This document shows, one piece after another, positions 26,231 through 35,264 of a stretch of 64,000 nucleotides of DNA. The DNA comes from CAZPUS01 sp964589825 (GTDB taxonomy: Bacteria; Fibrobacterota; Chitinivibrionia; Chitinivibrionales; WJKA01). The DNA lies in NCBI GenBank assembly GCA_964589825.1, contig CAZPUS010000007.1, forward strand, positions 1 through 64,000, read 5' to 3'. The notes below the pieces were generated by a model. The model searched no databases, was not told the origin of the DNA, and saw nothing but the letters and a program-made list of their open reading frames with translations. Position 1 is the stretch's first letter. Every line of letters begins with the position of its first letter. A program made the position numbers and the translations under genes.

Positions 26231-28240
26231 TCATGCACCTGCGAACCTACGTTTAAAATCCTCTTCTCCTATCACCGCTACTGCTTTGCTTCGCGCCTCT
26301 TCAAGCTTGGAGCCGGGATCACTGCCGGCAATGACAAAATCGGTGCGCGAACTGACCGAAGATGTTACCTGTGCGCCCTTTTCTTCCAGAATACGCGTGG
26401 CCTCCTCCCGTGTATATCCGGCAAGAGTGCCCGTCAATACAATCCGCATGCCCTGCAGCGAACCGCTGTTTTGTTTTTTCTCTGCGGATTGCATCCTCAC
26501 GCCCAGCTCCCGCAGACGTTCCACAAACCTTCTGTTCTCATCCCTGGAAAAAAAGAGTCGGATACTGTGAGCAACGTGAGGGCCTATGGTCTCGATTTCC
26601 TCCAGCTGCTGCTCCTGTATGCTATACAGATGCCGGATATCACCTATACGCGCTGCAAGAAGTTTTGCGGTCTGCGTTCCTACCATGGGAATACCAAGCG
26701 CATATATTACTCTGCCAAGGGGACGTGTTTTCGATACTTCGAGTGATTCGACGATCTTTTTGGCAAGTTTTTCTCCGCTGCGCTCCAGTTGCGCAAGGGC
26801 ATCTTCGGAAAGAGCATACAGATCAGCAGGGCTTTTTACCATTCCACGGTCGATGAGCTGGCGCAACATCTTCGGGCCCAAAGCCCCGACGTCCATTGCA
26901 TCACGTGACACGAAATGTTTGAGCGCGCCAAAGATCTTTGCAGGGCAACTCGCATTCAGACACCGCAGGGCCACTTCCTCCTCGATACGTGCCAGTCTCG
27001 ATCCGCAGGAGGGGCACGAGGACGGTGGTTCGAATTTACTGGCGGTCGACGGACGGTGCTGATAGTAGACGGATACGATTTTGGGTATTATCTCTCCGCC
27101 TTTTTCGACGCGGACTCTGTCCCCTACCCGGACGTCGAGTCGTTCGATTTCTTCGTAGTTATGCAGCGTGGCATTCTTTACCGTGGTCCCTCCAAGCTGT
27201 ACCGGGCTCAAACGTGCCACGGGCGTAATCACCCCCGTTCTTCCGACCTGCGCATCTACAGCCTCTACGGTAGAAACAGCATACTCGACTTCGTATTTAT
27301 AGGCAATCGCCCACCGGGGACTCTTGGCGGTACTTCCGAGTCGAGCCTGTTGCTCAAACCGGTTTATCTTGATTACGATACCGTCGATTGGATACGGAAG
27401 GGAATGGCGTATGTGCTGCCACCGGTGCAGATAATCGAATATCTCCTGAGCCGAGCTGAGGACCGGCGAATGCTCGACCGTGGGGAAACCCATCTGAGAT
27501 GCAAATTCCATATTCGTCGAGTGACTCTTCTGCAGAAATGACGCCCGCAGATAATAACTGCTGAAATCCAGCCCCCGACGGGCCACTTCAGCCGGATCCT
27601 GCAGCTTTAATGTGCCGGCTGTGGTATTGCGGGGATTCTGCATCGTGCGCGCCCCCCTACGCCTCAACAGTTCGTTCATTTTCCGAAACCGTTCGAACGT
27701 CATGTATACTTCCCCCCTCACTTCAAACGGCTCCTGTATCTCGACATGAAGGGGCACGGATTTTATAGTCCGGATATTCGGGGTGATATCCTCTCCCAGC
27801 TCACCGTTGCCGCGGGTTACGGCCTGATGGAGATGCCCGTCGCGATACCGGATTGCAGTGGCCACACCGTCAATTTTCAGCTCTGCAACAAATTCTAGAT
27901 CCTTGACAGAAAGCAAACGCTGCACACGTGCGATCCACTCCTCCACTTCCTGTTGCGAATAGGTGTTGCCGATGCTCATCATCGGGACATCGTGCGTAAC
28001 CTTGGGGAACTCTCTGGTAAGATCGCTACCGATGCGCTGAGTTGGAGAATCGCTGCGGATCTGGTCCGGATATTTCGATTCGAGCTGCTCCAGCTCACGG
28101 TAAAGCCTGTCGTATTCTCTGTCTGAAATCAGTGACTCGCCCCTGCCGTAATAAGCCCGGTCGTAATGATCGATCAGACGTCTGAGTTCGTTGATTCGCT
28201 CAAGACCGTGTTGCTGCGTTTTTTTTTCTTTAGCTGTCAT
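26231..28240 (-). CDS. ligA: NAD-dependent DNA ligase
   Basis: Seals nicks in DNA using NAD. The 669 residues show the Ia domain at the N-terminus (HYDRAYY, SDREYDRLYREL), the adenylated Lys in LKIDG (K122), the OB fold, a Cys4 zinc finger (CPSC and RCLNASC), the helix-hairpin-helix region and a C-terminal BRCT domain (about 595-669, with GMRIVLTGTLAGYTREEA). Length and layout are normal. It is flanked by a GGDEF gene downstream and a small orphan gene upstream on the same strand. Confidence 0.97.
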   Translation of the reverse strand: MTAKEKKTQQHGLERINELRRLIDHYDRAYYGRGESLISDREYDRLYRELEQLESKYPDQIRSDSPTQRIGSDLTREFPKVTHDVPMMSIGNTYSQQEVEEWIARVQRLLSVKDLEFVAELKIDGVATAIRYRDGHLHQAVTRGNGELGEDITPNIRTIKSVPLHVEIQEPFEVRGEVYMTFERFRKMNELLRRRGARTMQNPRNTTAGTLKLQDPAEVARRGLDFSSYYLRASFLQKSHSTNMEFASQMGFPTVEHSPVLSSAQEIFDYLHRWQHIRHSLPYPIDGIVIKINRFEQQARLGSTAKSPRWAIAYKYEVEYAVSTVEAVDAQVGRTGVITPVARLSPVQLGGTTVKNATLHNYEEIERLDVRVGDRVRVEKGGEIIPKIVSVYYQHRPSTASKFEPPSSCPSCGSRLARIEEEVALRCLNASCPAKIFGALKHFVSRDAMDVGALGPKMLRQLIDRGMVKSPADLYALSEDALAQLERSGEKLAKKIVESLEVSKTRPLGRVIYALGIPMVGTQTAKLLAARIGDIRHLYSIQEQQLEEIETIGPHVAHSIRLFFSRDENRRFVERLRELGVRMQSAEKKQNSGSLQGMRIVLTGTLAGYTREEATRILEEKGAQVTSSVSSRTDFVIAGSDPGSKLEEARSKAVAVIGEEDFKRRFAGA

Positions 28241-28399
28241 TTGTCTGGGCGTTCATTTCTGAATATGTTCACCGGCATGCATAACCAACCACGTACAAAC
28301 AGACCGGTTCTTACACGTAAAAACCTATTCCCCGGCTCTCTTACCAACACACTCTGTATATACCGTCAAAAACGCGTATGCTCTATTTCTACGATTATT

Positions 28400-28705
28400 C
28401 TATCCCATCTTTTCAAGCAACGGTTTGTATTCGTACTCCAGTACATCTGCGATCGCAACCCAGTCACGCTGCTGCAGCATAAGAAATAAGGTCTCCAAGG
28501 AATACGCACAACGACGCATGCATTCAGGATCTATATTTTTTCTGCTGAGCAATGCCTGTGTATCTTTCAGAAAATAATTGAGCTGTGATGCAGCCTCCCC
28601 ATACATCCCGGTTCTAAGTCGAATTACAATCCGGTCGATACATGCACAATGGCGTGCTATTTCATCTGCAGCAGATGGCGCGGGGGAAGGCATATCGGTC
28701 CGCAC
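28400..28705 (-). CDS. Small helical protein of unknown function
   Basis: A 101-residue, all-helical and soluble protein. The likely start is GTG at 28705 (GAAAGGA ten bases upstream), or ATG at 28693. The C-terminal half (ETLFLMLQQRDWVAIADVLEYEYKPLL) looks conserved in style and recalls small FliS-like proteins that occur in motility gene groups, though this is by eye only. It precedes ligA by 159 bases on the same strand. Confidence 0.55.
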   Translation of the reverse strand: MRTDMPSPAPSAADEIARHCACIDRIVIRLRTGMYGEAASQLNYFLKDTQALLSRKNIDPECMRRCAYSLETLFLMLQQRDWVAIADVLEYEYKPLLEKMG

Positions 28706-28733
28706 GGGAAAAAATCCTTTCGCCGGGAAGCCT

Positions 28734-28747
28734 TTAACGTTCGTTAA
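28734..28747. promoter_or_regulatory. Inverted repeat in a divergent intergenic region
   Basis: TTAACG-TT-CGTTAA, a perfect 6-base inverted repeat with a 2-base centre, lies 29 bases before the minus-strand orphan start and 226 bases before the plus-strand lipoprotein gene. The size suits an operator. The regulator is unknown and chance is not excluded. Confidence 0.3.
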
Positions 28748-28973
28748 CGACTATATCGATCACTATATCAATTCCTGCATACATCGCATGATTTTTTTAT
28801 TTAATTATCGGCATACATATACGAAATATACAAAAAGCGAATTCGTCGCGTATTTGTTGTATTCACATAAATGATTGACAACAACCTGCTGATAAATCTA
28901 TTTTTACCCTTTCGATATGAAGCCATAACTACATTAAGATAATTACCCACCCTCACTCAGGAAAAGTTGTGCT

Positions 28974-30413
28974 ATGCCATTCCGCATACAATCGGCTGCA
29001 CTCGTCGCGCTAACTTCAATTGCCTGCCTTGTGACGATTTCATGCAACAAACTGCCATTTGATACCACTACTCATATAGGTGAGGGTAACGTAATACCTG
29101 CCGTTGATACCGCAACGACTCTCAGCACACAGATCGAAGTCGATTCGGTATATACCTTCAGCTGGGACCCGTCACCGGTATACGACTCTCTCGTGAGAAG
29201 ATACGAAGCGAACCGGGATTCTTTTGAGAGAGAATGGACGCGCAGTACGCAGGATTCACTCAAATTTTTAAACGACAGCGCTGATTTTATATCGGAAAAA
29301 CTGCAACACCTGGTAAAAGAGTGGATTAAAACCACTGAATCCGGACTTCATATCGATCCCAATCATCTCCATGTCGGCCAGTGGCACGGAGAGTATTCAT
29401 TCGGTTATCTCGAATTTCCCCTTAACAGACTTGTGAGAAGGCCGGAAAACTTCTCCGTAGACACGTCACTGGTAATAGACAGCATTCTTCTCGTGCTTCC
29501 CATAGATCCAAAGAGTGCCTCCTCGATGTCCGAGGCTCAAACTGTACAGAACAATCTCGATATCCGAACGCTTACAAAATCACACAGCAGTATGCTCGAC
29601 ACATCAAACATTGCATGGGACAGCGCAGCGCCCTGGCACGCCACACACATTGCCGACACCATATACGGGACAAAAGATGAGGATACAGTATACTATTTAC
29701 GCTCAAAACTCGACAGTTTGTTTGCGCAGGCAATAAGAGATTCACTCGTAGCACACCGTCACGATACTGACGGAGTATACAACTTTCCGCTTGGTATCGG
29801 TCTGGTATCGGACAGCGATGCGATACGCCTGCCGATGTACGGCTCTTTCTACCGGAATGCACCACACGTAATCATTTATTCATCTTCAGCCGATACGCTA
29901 ATCGAAGAAAATCTGGCGAGTTCGTATTCCGATTATTCGGTACGGGCTTCATATAAACCTGTATCCGACACATCGGTTGTCTCCTCATGGCATACCGGAA
30001 TACATACGGCAATCGAGCTTGACTTTTCGCGATTCTTCGACTCGACCCTCGCCGATTCGCTTTACCCCTTTTCCGCGCATCTTCGCGTGGATATTTCTGA
30101 TTATAATCTTCAGGAGCCATTTTACAATGAATCATCAGATTCGCTCGATTTCATTTATTACCTTACAGACAAACCCGACAGCTATTACAATAGATTTCAT
30201 GGTTATTCACGCGGGGTGCACGTCGATACCATAGACGCACTCTATCTGCCGATTGACACAGAACTGTGGTATTTCAAGGCACAAAATCCCGCATCGCAAC
30301 TCACCCTGGTAATGCTTCCGCTCTCTCCGGGCTCGAATAAAAACGGAGGTATTATCCGCTGGATAAGCACGCAGCAGATTACACTCGAGGCCGCATTTAC
30401 CAATCGAAAGTAA
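28974..30413 (+). CDS. Large lipoprotein of unknown function
   Basis: A 479-residue protein with a type II signal peptide; the likely lipidated Cys is in VTISCN at residue 24. The mature part is rich in Ser, Asp and Tyr and poor in Lys, with many short alternating beta segments, as in surface-exposed beta-sandwich lipoproteins. No enzyme motif is visible. AGGAAAAG precedes the ATG. The barrel-type gene starts 22 bases after its stop, which suggests a lipoprotein plus outer-membrane pair. Confidence 0.75.
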   Translation: MPFRIQSAALVALTSIACLVTISCNKLPFDTTTHIGEGNVIPAVDTATTLSTQIEVDSVYTFSWDPSPVYDSLVRRYEANRDSFEREWTRSTQDSLKFLNDSADFISEKLQHLVKEWIKTTESGLHIDPNHLHVGQWHGEYSFGYLEFPLNRLVRRPENFSVDTSLVIDSILLVLPIDPKSASSMSEAQTVQNNLDIRTLTKSHSSMLDTSNIAWDSAAPWHATHIADTIYGTKDEDTVYYLRSKLDSLFAQAIRDSLVAHRHDTDGVYNFPLGIGLVSDSDAIRLPMYGSFYRNAPHVIIYSSSADTLIEENLASSYSDYSVRASYKPVSDTSVVSSWHTGIHTAIELDFSRFFDSTLADSLYPFSAHLRVDISDYNLQEPFYNESSDSLDFIYYLTDKPDSYYNRFHGYSRGVHVDTIDALYLPIDTELWYFKAQNPASQLTLVMLPLSPGSNKNGGIIRWISTQQITLEAAFTNRK

Positions 30414-30435
30414 CTTTAACGAAACGGAGACGTAC

Positions 30436-31671
30436 GTGTTTTCGAGAATATCGCTTATAATAACCTGCTTATGTATGCTAACAGGCATGTATGAGATACA
30501 CGCTAATTCCATACTGGGGATAAAATACCCTCTCGGCATCTCACTACCATCCCACACTGCACGGAGTCTGGGAATGGGGAATGCCTCATGCGGAGAAAAA
30601 AACAAGTACACCTCCATACTCGGAAACCCCGCAAATCTTGGCTACATCAGATCCAGCGTATTCACATCGCTCGTTGCGTTTAATGGAATTCAGATACGCG
30701 ATACCCGCAGCAGCACAGAGCATTTCGGGTGGCTCCCTACTCAATTTTCGGTTACCGTTCCTGCAGGCGAAAAAGGGAGTCTCGGGTTTTCTTTTCAGCG
30801 GACACATGAAATGACGACAAAATGGCGGAATGCGTCTGCGTATGTCTCCGATTTCACCTCCATCGATTCCATTAGCAGCGGGATTTCACAAAACGGAGGC
30901 AAAAAAACTTTGAGTGCGGGCTATGGCCATTCATTCAAACGCTACAGCGTTGGCCTCTCCTATAAACGAATAATCCTTGCGAAAGACAGTTCACATATCA
31001 AAACCGCCTATACACGCCCATTCGATACCAAACATGGTACAGTAAAAAAAACCGTCTCGGACAGCACCGGTATCGAAGGAAGCTTCAACGGTATCGATAT
31101 CGGCGCAATGGCCGAATTCGCTCCCATACGAGTCGGCGCTTCTGTACGATATTTCCTTGATGCCGACATCATGCGCCGGCACACGCTCTACAAATCGGAC
31201 GACACGCTCTTGTATCGCGCCACCCGGACGCAGCTTTCCCTGCCTCCCCAGCTGCGCACCGGAATCTCGTATGAATTTCCGCCACATTTCAGTGCAGCAG
31301 CAGATATGGAATTAACCGCGTGGAATCGTGCGCATACCGCAAAGCTCCTTCCCAATGCCACACGCGAATATGCTCTCAGCGTCCATTGCGGAGCCGAATA
31401 CATACCTGCACCGCAGCTTCTCACACCAAAATATTGGCAGACCATGCAATATCGGGCAGGTTTTTCGCTTTCACAACTGCCCAGAAAAACGCACATACGG
31501 CAACAGGTATCAGTTGGTCTCGGTCTGCCACTGAAGTCATTCGGAATACTCGATCTCGCGATTGTTGCAGGCAGACGACAGAGTGATGAATTCAAAACCG
31601 CCGAGCGATTCGCTTCACTGGTGATTGGACTGAGCGGATCACAGCAGTGGAGCAGCTCTTCGGGCGAATGA
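30436..31671 (+). CDS. Predicted outer-membrane beta-barrel protein (PorV/UPF0164-like)
   Basis: A 411-residue exported protein starting at GTG 30436 with CGGAGA upstream. A signal peptide is followed by the segment ARSLGMGNASCGEKNKYTSI and LGNPANLGY, the pattern by which PorV/FadL-like barrels in the Bacteroidetes group are recognised. The rest is alternating amphipathic strands ending without a clear C-terminal Phe. Its role is probably transport or secretion support with the upstream lipoprotein; this is inference. Confidence 0.7.
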   Translation: MFSRISLIITCLCMLTGMYEIHANSILGIKYPLGISLPSHTARSLGMGNASCGEKNKYTSILGNPANLGYIRSSVFTSLVAFNGIQIRDTRSSTEHFGWLPTQFSVTVPAGEKGSLGFSFQRTHEMTTKWRNASAYVSDFTSIDSISSGISQNGGKKTLSAGYGHSFKRYSVGLSYKRIILAKDSSHIKTAYTRPFDTKHGTVKKTVSDSTGIEGSFNGIDIGAMAEFAPIRVGASVRYFLDADIMRRHTLYKSDDTLLYRATRTQLSLPPQLRTGISYEFPPHFSAAADMELTAWNRAHTAKLLPNATREYALSVHCGAEYIPAPQLLTPKYWQTMQYRAGFSLSQLPRKTHIRQQVSVGLGLPLKSFGILDLAIVAGRRQSDEFKTAERFASLVIGLSGSQQWSSSSGE

Positions 31672-31847
31672 ACACGTCACACCGGCATATTACACAACAA
31701 TAAAGAGGTACGAGGGCTCACTACGTAAAACGATGGTATTTTGTTTTATAGCACTGTAGGATATGCATTGTACAGGCATCAGCCCCCAGCCTGTCAAAAA
31801 GTCTCCATAAATGCGTTCATATTTTCATATCGGCTGATGATCAATGG

Positions 31848-31876
31848 TTGGATTTACCTCATACATCGAATTATAT
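31848..31876 (+). promoter_or_regulatory. Candidate sigma70-type promoter for the 31948 gene
   Basis: TTGGAT and TTATAT are separated by 17 bases, in a 276-base gap before the barrel-protein gene at 31948. The surroundings are AT-rich. Four of six bases match in each box. Nothing else was seen in this gap. Confidence 0.35.
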
Positions 31877-31947
31877 TATAACCGGTATTCTTTTGGTATG
31901 TTCAAAAGAGAATGTACCCACGGACTTGCTTAAGAAAGGATATACAA

Positions 31948-32739
31948 ATGAAAAATAACACGATCCCGACACGCGTTATGCTAAGCTCAGTTGCACTTTT
32001 CTGCATGGTCTTTCACAGCCACGCACAAAATACCGTAGGGGTGTATGCGTCCACGGGATATGCATTCGGTATCGGCGGGCGTTACGTCGGGACGTCGGAA
32101 TTTAAGAATCCCGATAAAGATCATTATAGCAACATGGGCTCCGGAATACGGATTAATGCAGGTGGATCCTACAAGCTGCTGGATAATCTCTATGTAAAAG
32201 GCGGATTCACGTATACCCACGGGTTTCCCGCAGTTACCATATACGACAGTGTTAATCTAATAATAACTTATGCCGAACAGAGTATTAAATATCAACACAG
32301 CCGGTTCGGCATCCCGGTATACGTACAGCACTACGTACGTATTCTCGAGCTTATCGATATGTACATTCAGCTTGGAACCGGCATTACATTCAACTTTTCT
32401 TCAAGGGAAATAGAACAGTTCGATCACGATGATGCACTCAGCTTAGATGCAGAAGCAACGCTGATCGATAAAAACTCTATATCACTCCCTCTGTATGGTG
32501 CGGTTGGTGTTGATTACCCGCTGAATGATTTTGCGTTTCTGGTGGCAGAAATAGGGTTTGAGGCCAGTAATATCACCCTGTACGGATACGAAGCCACCGA
32601 AAGCAAAAACCTTAACGTCCTTTCCGGATACAGCGGTAACGTCAATTACGAAAAGAATGCAAACGACCGCCAGCAGCCCCGGAAAACACCGGCATCCAAT
32701 ATATATATGCATATAGGCACACGTTTTTTCATCTATTAA
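31948..32739 (+). CDS. Predicted outer-membrane beta-barrel protein
   Basis: The start is ATG 31948 with AAGAAAGGA upstream; a frame to 31912 adds 12 residues without a signal. A signal peptide ending in SHA|QN precedes 240 residues of alternating strands with Tyr- and Gly-rich motifs (GVYASTGYAFGIGGRY at the start, GTRFFIY at the end). The terminal aromatic residue pattern is that of an outer-membrane barrel signal. No family name can be given. It sits 31 bases before the rubrerythrin gene. Confidence 0.72.
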   Translation: MKNNTIPTRVMLSSVALFCMVFHSHAQNTVGVYASTGYAFGIGGRYVGTSEFKNPDKDHYSNMGSGIRINAGGSYKLLDNLYVKGGFTYTHGFPAVTIYDSVNLIITYAEQSIKYQHSRFGIPVYVQHYVRILELIDMYIQLGTGITFNFSSREIEQFDHDDALSLDAEATLIDKNSISLPLYGAVGVDYPLNDFAFLVAEIGFEASNITLYGYEATESKNLNVLSGYSGNVNYEKNANDRQQPRKTPASNIYMHIGTRFFIY

Positions 32740-32770
32740 TCAATATTATTCACTTCAGGAGGACGCACCT

Positions 32771-33322
32771 ATGTCGCATGAAATGACCGATATGCATCTT
32801 CGAAATGCCTACGGTGGAGAATCGATGGCGCACATGCGCTATAATATATGGGGATCCATCGCGCACAACGAAGGTTTCCCAAATGTCGCACGCCTGTTCA
32901 ATGCAATAAGCTATGCAGAGCAGGTACATGCAACCAATCATTTCAACGTACTTGGCAGTGAAAAAGGTGATTATACGGCAAATTCAGGCGCGGTGTTCGG
33001 CGCCGGTTCCACATCCCAGAATCTTCAGGGTGGTATCGACGGCGAAGTCTTTGAAATAGAAGAGATGTATCCCGTGTATCTCGAATCGGCGGCCTTCCAG
33101 AATGAAAAGGGTGCGAAACGCTCGTTTCACTATTCACTCTGTGCTGAAAAAATCCATGCCGAGATGTTCAGAAACGCGAAGGAATCGGTCGACAAGGGAG
33201 ACGACATCACCCTCGGGCCTGTTCGTATCTGTGACGTATGCGGACATACCACCGAAGGCGACGTCCCTGACAAGTGCCCGGTATGCGGCGCGCGCGCGGA
33301 TAAATTCACCTCATTCGAATAA
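32771..33322 (+). CDS. rbr: Rubrerythrin
   Basis: A cytoplasmic peroxidase that reduces hydrogen peroxide with electrons from rubredoxin or a related carrier. The 183 residues form a ferritin-like diiron domain (ligand candidates E17, E50, H53, E98, E126, H129) and a C-terminal rubredoxin-like domain with C154, C157, C169 and C172. The ATG follows CAGGAGGA. It opens the oxygen-defence region and is followed 10 bases later by a ferredoxin gene. Confidence 0.93.
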   Translation: MSHEMTDMHLRNAYGGESMAHMRYNIWGSIAHNEGFPNVARLFNAISYAEQVHATNHFNVLGSEKGDYTANSGAVFGAGSTSQNLQGGIDGEVFEIEEMYPVYLESAAFQNEKGAKRSFHYSLCAEKIHAEMFRNAKESVDKGDDITLGPVRICDVCGHTTEGDVPDKCPVCGARADKFTSFE

Positions 33323-33332
33323 AGGAACTCGT

Positions 33333-33527
33333 ATGCACGTTTATGTAGACCAGGATATTTGCACCGGTTGTGGGGTCTGTCCCACGTTATGCCCCGATGT
33401 TTTTACCATGTCACCCACCGGGGTTGCGGAAACACTGGTGGAGGAAGTACCCGGTGATATGGAAGACCAATGCAGCGATGCAGCCGATCGCTGCCCGGTC
33501 GAAGCTATTGCCCTTGAAGAACTATGA
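33333..33527 (+). CDS. Single-cluster [4Fe-4S] ferredoxin
   Basis: A 64-residue ferredoxin. Cluster ligands are C10, C13, C16 and C54 (CTGCGVC and RCPVEAI). Two further Cys, C20 and C47, sit where the disulfide of monocluster ferredoxins such as the Thermotoga protein is found. The start is ATG 33333, preceded by AAAGGAA; the longer open frame upstream overlaps rubrerythrin and is not real. It probably shuttles electrons to or near rubrerythrin. Confidence 0.9.
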   Translation: MHVYVDQDICTGCGVCPTLCPDVFTMSPTGVAETLVEEVPGDMEDQCSDAADRCPVEAIALEEL

Positions 33528-33597
33528 CAGAATAACGCTGTTACTACGAACCACAACCTATTGCAGTAGATTCGCCGGCTGATTTTCCCGGTACCTG

Positions 33598-33640
33598 AAA
33601 AAGCACGGTCTCCTCTGCATTTATCGGGATCGTGCTTTTT
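33598..33640. terminator. Bidirectional intrinsic terminator
   Basis: AAAAAGCACG (33598-33607) pairs with CGTGCTTTTT (33631-33640), a 10-base stem giving a T-run in both directions. It ends the rubrerythrin-ferredoxin transcript on the plus strand. Its right arm lies in the last codons of the minus-strand pgl gene, so it serves that gene as well. Confidence 0.75.
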
Positions 33641-34319
33641 CCCACAACACTGTATCGACATAAAGCCGTGTGTAATGACGTTGTTTACACAGCCGCACCA
33701 CCGGCAGTGCATCGTCTCCCCGGATAATTCTGTCGACAACAGGCGCTTTTTTTTCTCCGGTCGCAAAAATCACGGCCTCATCCGACTCGATTATTGCACG
33801 CGGCGCAAGACTTATCCTCTCATGCGGTGGCGCGGGGCTGTGCGTCTCTACCACCATGCACTCAAAATTATCGAGCCCCTCTGTTGCGGGGAAAAGACTC
33901 GCGGTATGACCGTCCTGCCCCACCCCGAGCATCACCACATCAAAACGCATGCCGTTGTCATACAAGAAACGTGAAAGCATCTCACGATACTGCTGCGCAC
34001 TGTGTACATGCGCTTCTATTGTATCTTGTCGCCCGAGTGGTTTAAAAAAAAGCCGCCACGCATTTCCCCAGTTGCTTTGTGCATCGGTAAAAGGGACCTT
34101 TCGCTCATCAACAGGGAAAAAATGCGTTGACGAACAATCGGGTTTCTGCTCCCTCCATATCGAAAAAAGCCGGGCAAATGTCGATCCGCCGGAAAGCGCA
34201 ACAAATCGTCTGCTTAGTAACGGCATACTCTTTCGCGCACATTCATCAAAAGAGTCACATACCTCGATATCGACTGTGCTGTCGACATCGAGCAGCACTG
34301 TGTGGGCGGTACACGACAT
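33621..34319 (-). CDS. pgl: 6-phosphogluconolactonase
   Basis: Second step of the oxidative pentose phosphate path. The start is ATG 34319, giving 232 residues; a longer frame to 34553 runs through the FmdB gene and is a shadow. Motifs are SGGSTFARLF, the PVDERKVP loop with TDAQSN, and LGVGQDGHTASLFP, as in the DevB type. It lies 20 bases downstream of the FmdB-type gene, while zwf, which makes its substrate, is at 39257-40615, 5 kb away on the other strand. Confidence 0.9.
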   Translation of the reverse strand: MSCTAHTVLLDVDSTVDIEVCDSFDECARKSMPLLSRRFVALSGGSTFARLFSIWREQKPDCSSTHFFPVDERKVPFTDAQSNWGNAWRLFFKPLGRQDTIEAHVHSAQQYREMLSRFLYDNGMRFDVVMLGVGQDGHTASLFPATEGLDNFECMVVETHSPAPPHERISLAPRAIIESDEAVIFATGEKKAPVVDRIIRGDDALPVVRLCKQRHYTRLYVDTVLWEKARSR

Positions 34320-34338
34320 AGAGCAACGCAGGATATGT

Positions 34339-34563
34339 TTAAATTCCGCAGCAACTCGAGCAGCTTCCGCTACTGCAGCTTCCCTGCGGGGCGTAGGCGC
34401 AGCTTTGGTCACCCGAAGAAGAGACGTTGCCGAACCTTGACATTTTCTTTTCGGTACGGGTAGACGTGCATTTGGGACATGCCGGAGCTGCCTGGGCTGA
34501 ATTTTTGACGAGTTCCTCGTATTCCGTTCCGCATTCGGTACAGCGGTATTCATATAACGGCAT
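34339..34563 (-). CDS. FmdB-type zinc-ribbon protein
   Basis: A 74-residue protein starting MPLYEYRCTECG at ATG 34563 (a GTG three bases earlier is possible; AGGAGG lies 5 bases before the ATG). Four ribbon Cys (C7, C10, C28 and C31 in CTEC and CPKC) fit the FmdB family, whose role in transcription or metal handling is not settled. The C-terminus is unusually rich in Ser and Cys. It lies upstream of pgl on the minus strand. Confidence 0.85.
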   Translation of the reverse strand: MPLYEYRCTECGTEYEELVKNSAQAAPACPKCTSTRTEKKMSRFGNVSSSGDQSCAYAPQGSCSSGSCSSCCGI

Positions 34564-34612
34564 CACTACCTCCTCACATAAAAGCGTATACTACGTACTA
34601 TGTTAATTGTGA

Positions 34613-34656
34613 CAAAAAATCTGATAACAGAGGGAAAACTCCCCCTCCGTTATCAG
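34613..34656 (-). terminator. Intrinsic terminator overlapping the trxA stop
   Basis: CTGATAAC (34621-34628) pairs with GTTATCAG (34649-34656), with an inner GAGGG/CCCTC helix, and ATTTTTT follows on the minus strand. The stop codon of trxA lies inside the stem. Confidence 0.9.
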
Positions 34657-34970
34657 TTGGCGCTGTTAATTGCATCAAGGTAAACCTGTTCCGGCTGTAC
34701 ACCAACCAGCTGGTTTACCACTTCTCCGTTCTTAAAAATAATAACTGTCGGGATCCCGCTGATATTGTAATTCATCGCGGTTTGCGGGTTATCGTCTACA
34801 TTGCACTTTACGACCCGGGCGTTGTCCCCGACTTTCTCATCGATGCTTTCCAACACCGGCGTCAACATTCTGCACGGGCCACACCACGGCGCCCAGAAAT
34901 CGACTACCACCGGTTTTTCGGAATCGAGCACATCGTTTTTGAATGTGGCATCGCTGGTTTCATGTGGCAT
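34653..34970 (-). CDS. trxA: Thioredoxin
   Basis: A 105-residue cytoplasmic thioredoxin with the active site WCGPCRM (W29, C30, C33) and the cis-Pro loop SGIPTV. It would serve peroxidases, the ArsC-like domain at 44475 and other disulfide enzymes. AAGGAGATGACGT precedes the ATG. It is transcribed alone, between a terminator and a long divergent region. Confidence 0.95.
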   Translation of the reverse strand: MPHETSDATFKNDVLDSEKPVVVDFWAPWCGPCRMLTPVLESIDEKVGDNARVVKCNVDDNPQTAMNYNISGIPTVIIFKNGEVVNQLVGVQPEQVYLDAINSAN

Positions 34971-35036
34971 ACGTCATCTCCTTGTTACATGAAAGATAAT
35001 AAAAATAATGTTGATTTTTCGTTTCTGCAAATATAA

Positions 35037-35074
35037 ATGCAAATTGTATGCCAAAAATGCAAAATTCGTATGCC
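35037..35074. repeat. Imperfect direct repeat upstream of trxA
   Basis: ATGCAAATTGTATGCC (35037-35052) is repeated as ATGCAAAATTCGTATGCC (35057-35074), with 4 bases between. Two copies in the trxA promoter region, 67-104 bases before the start codon, look like tandem binding sites. Confidence 0.45.
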
Positions 35075-35264
35075 ACAGTACCATTTGACATCCATTTTAC
35101 ACACGCTTTATGTAGTATAACCAGCCGTGTCGGGAAAAAGGACCGTTCTCACATTTCTGCTGCATCAAAGCTTTTCATTGCTGTATACATTCGCAGTGTG
35201 CAGAATATTGTATGCGGTATTTTTTTCAGACACGGCTGATATGTGGCATGAATATTGCATATTA

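Noticed and set aside
26207..26746. Plus-strand frames opposite ligA
   Set aside because: They overlap the BRCT and helix-hairpin-helix regions of ligA and show only compositional shadows.
33102..33527. A 141-codon frame containing the ferredoxin
   Set aside because: Its first part overlaps rubrerythrin out of frame; ATG 33333 with AAAGGAA yields a normal 64-residue ferredoxin.
33621..34553. 6-phosphogluconolactonase fused to an N-terminal extension
   Set aside because: The extension is the FmdB gene read in another frame; ATG 34319 gives a full-length normal enzyme.
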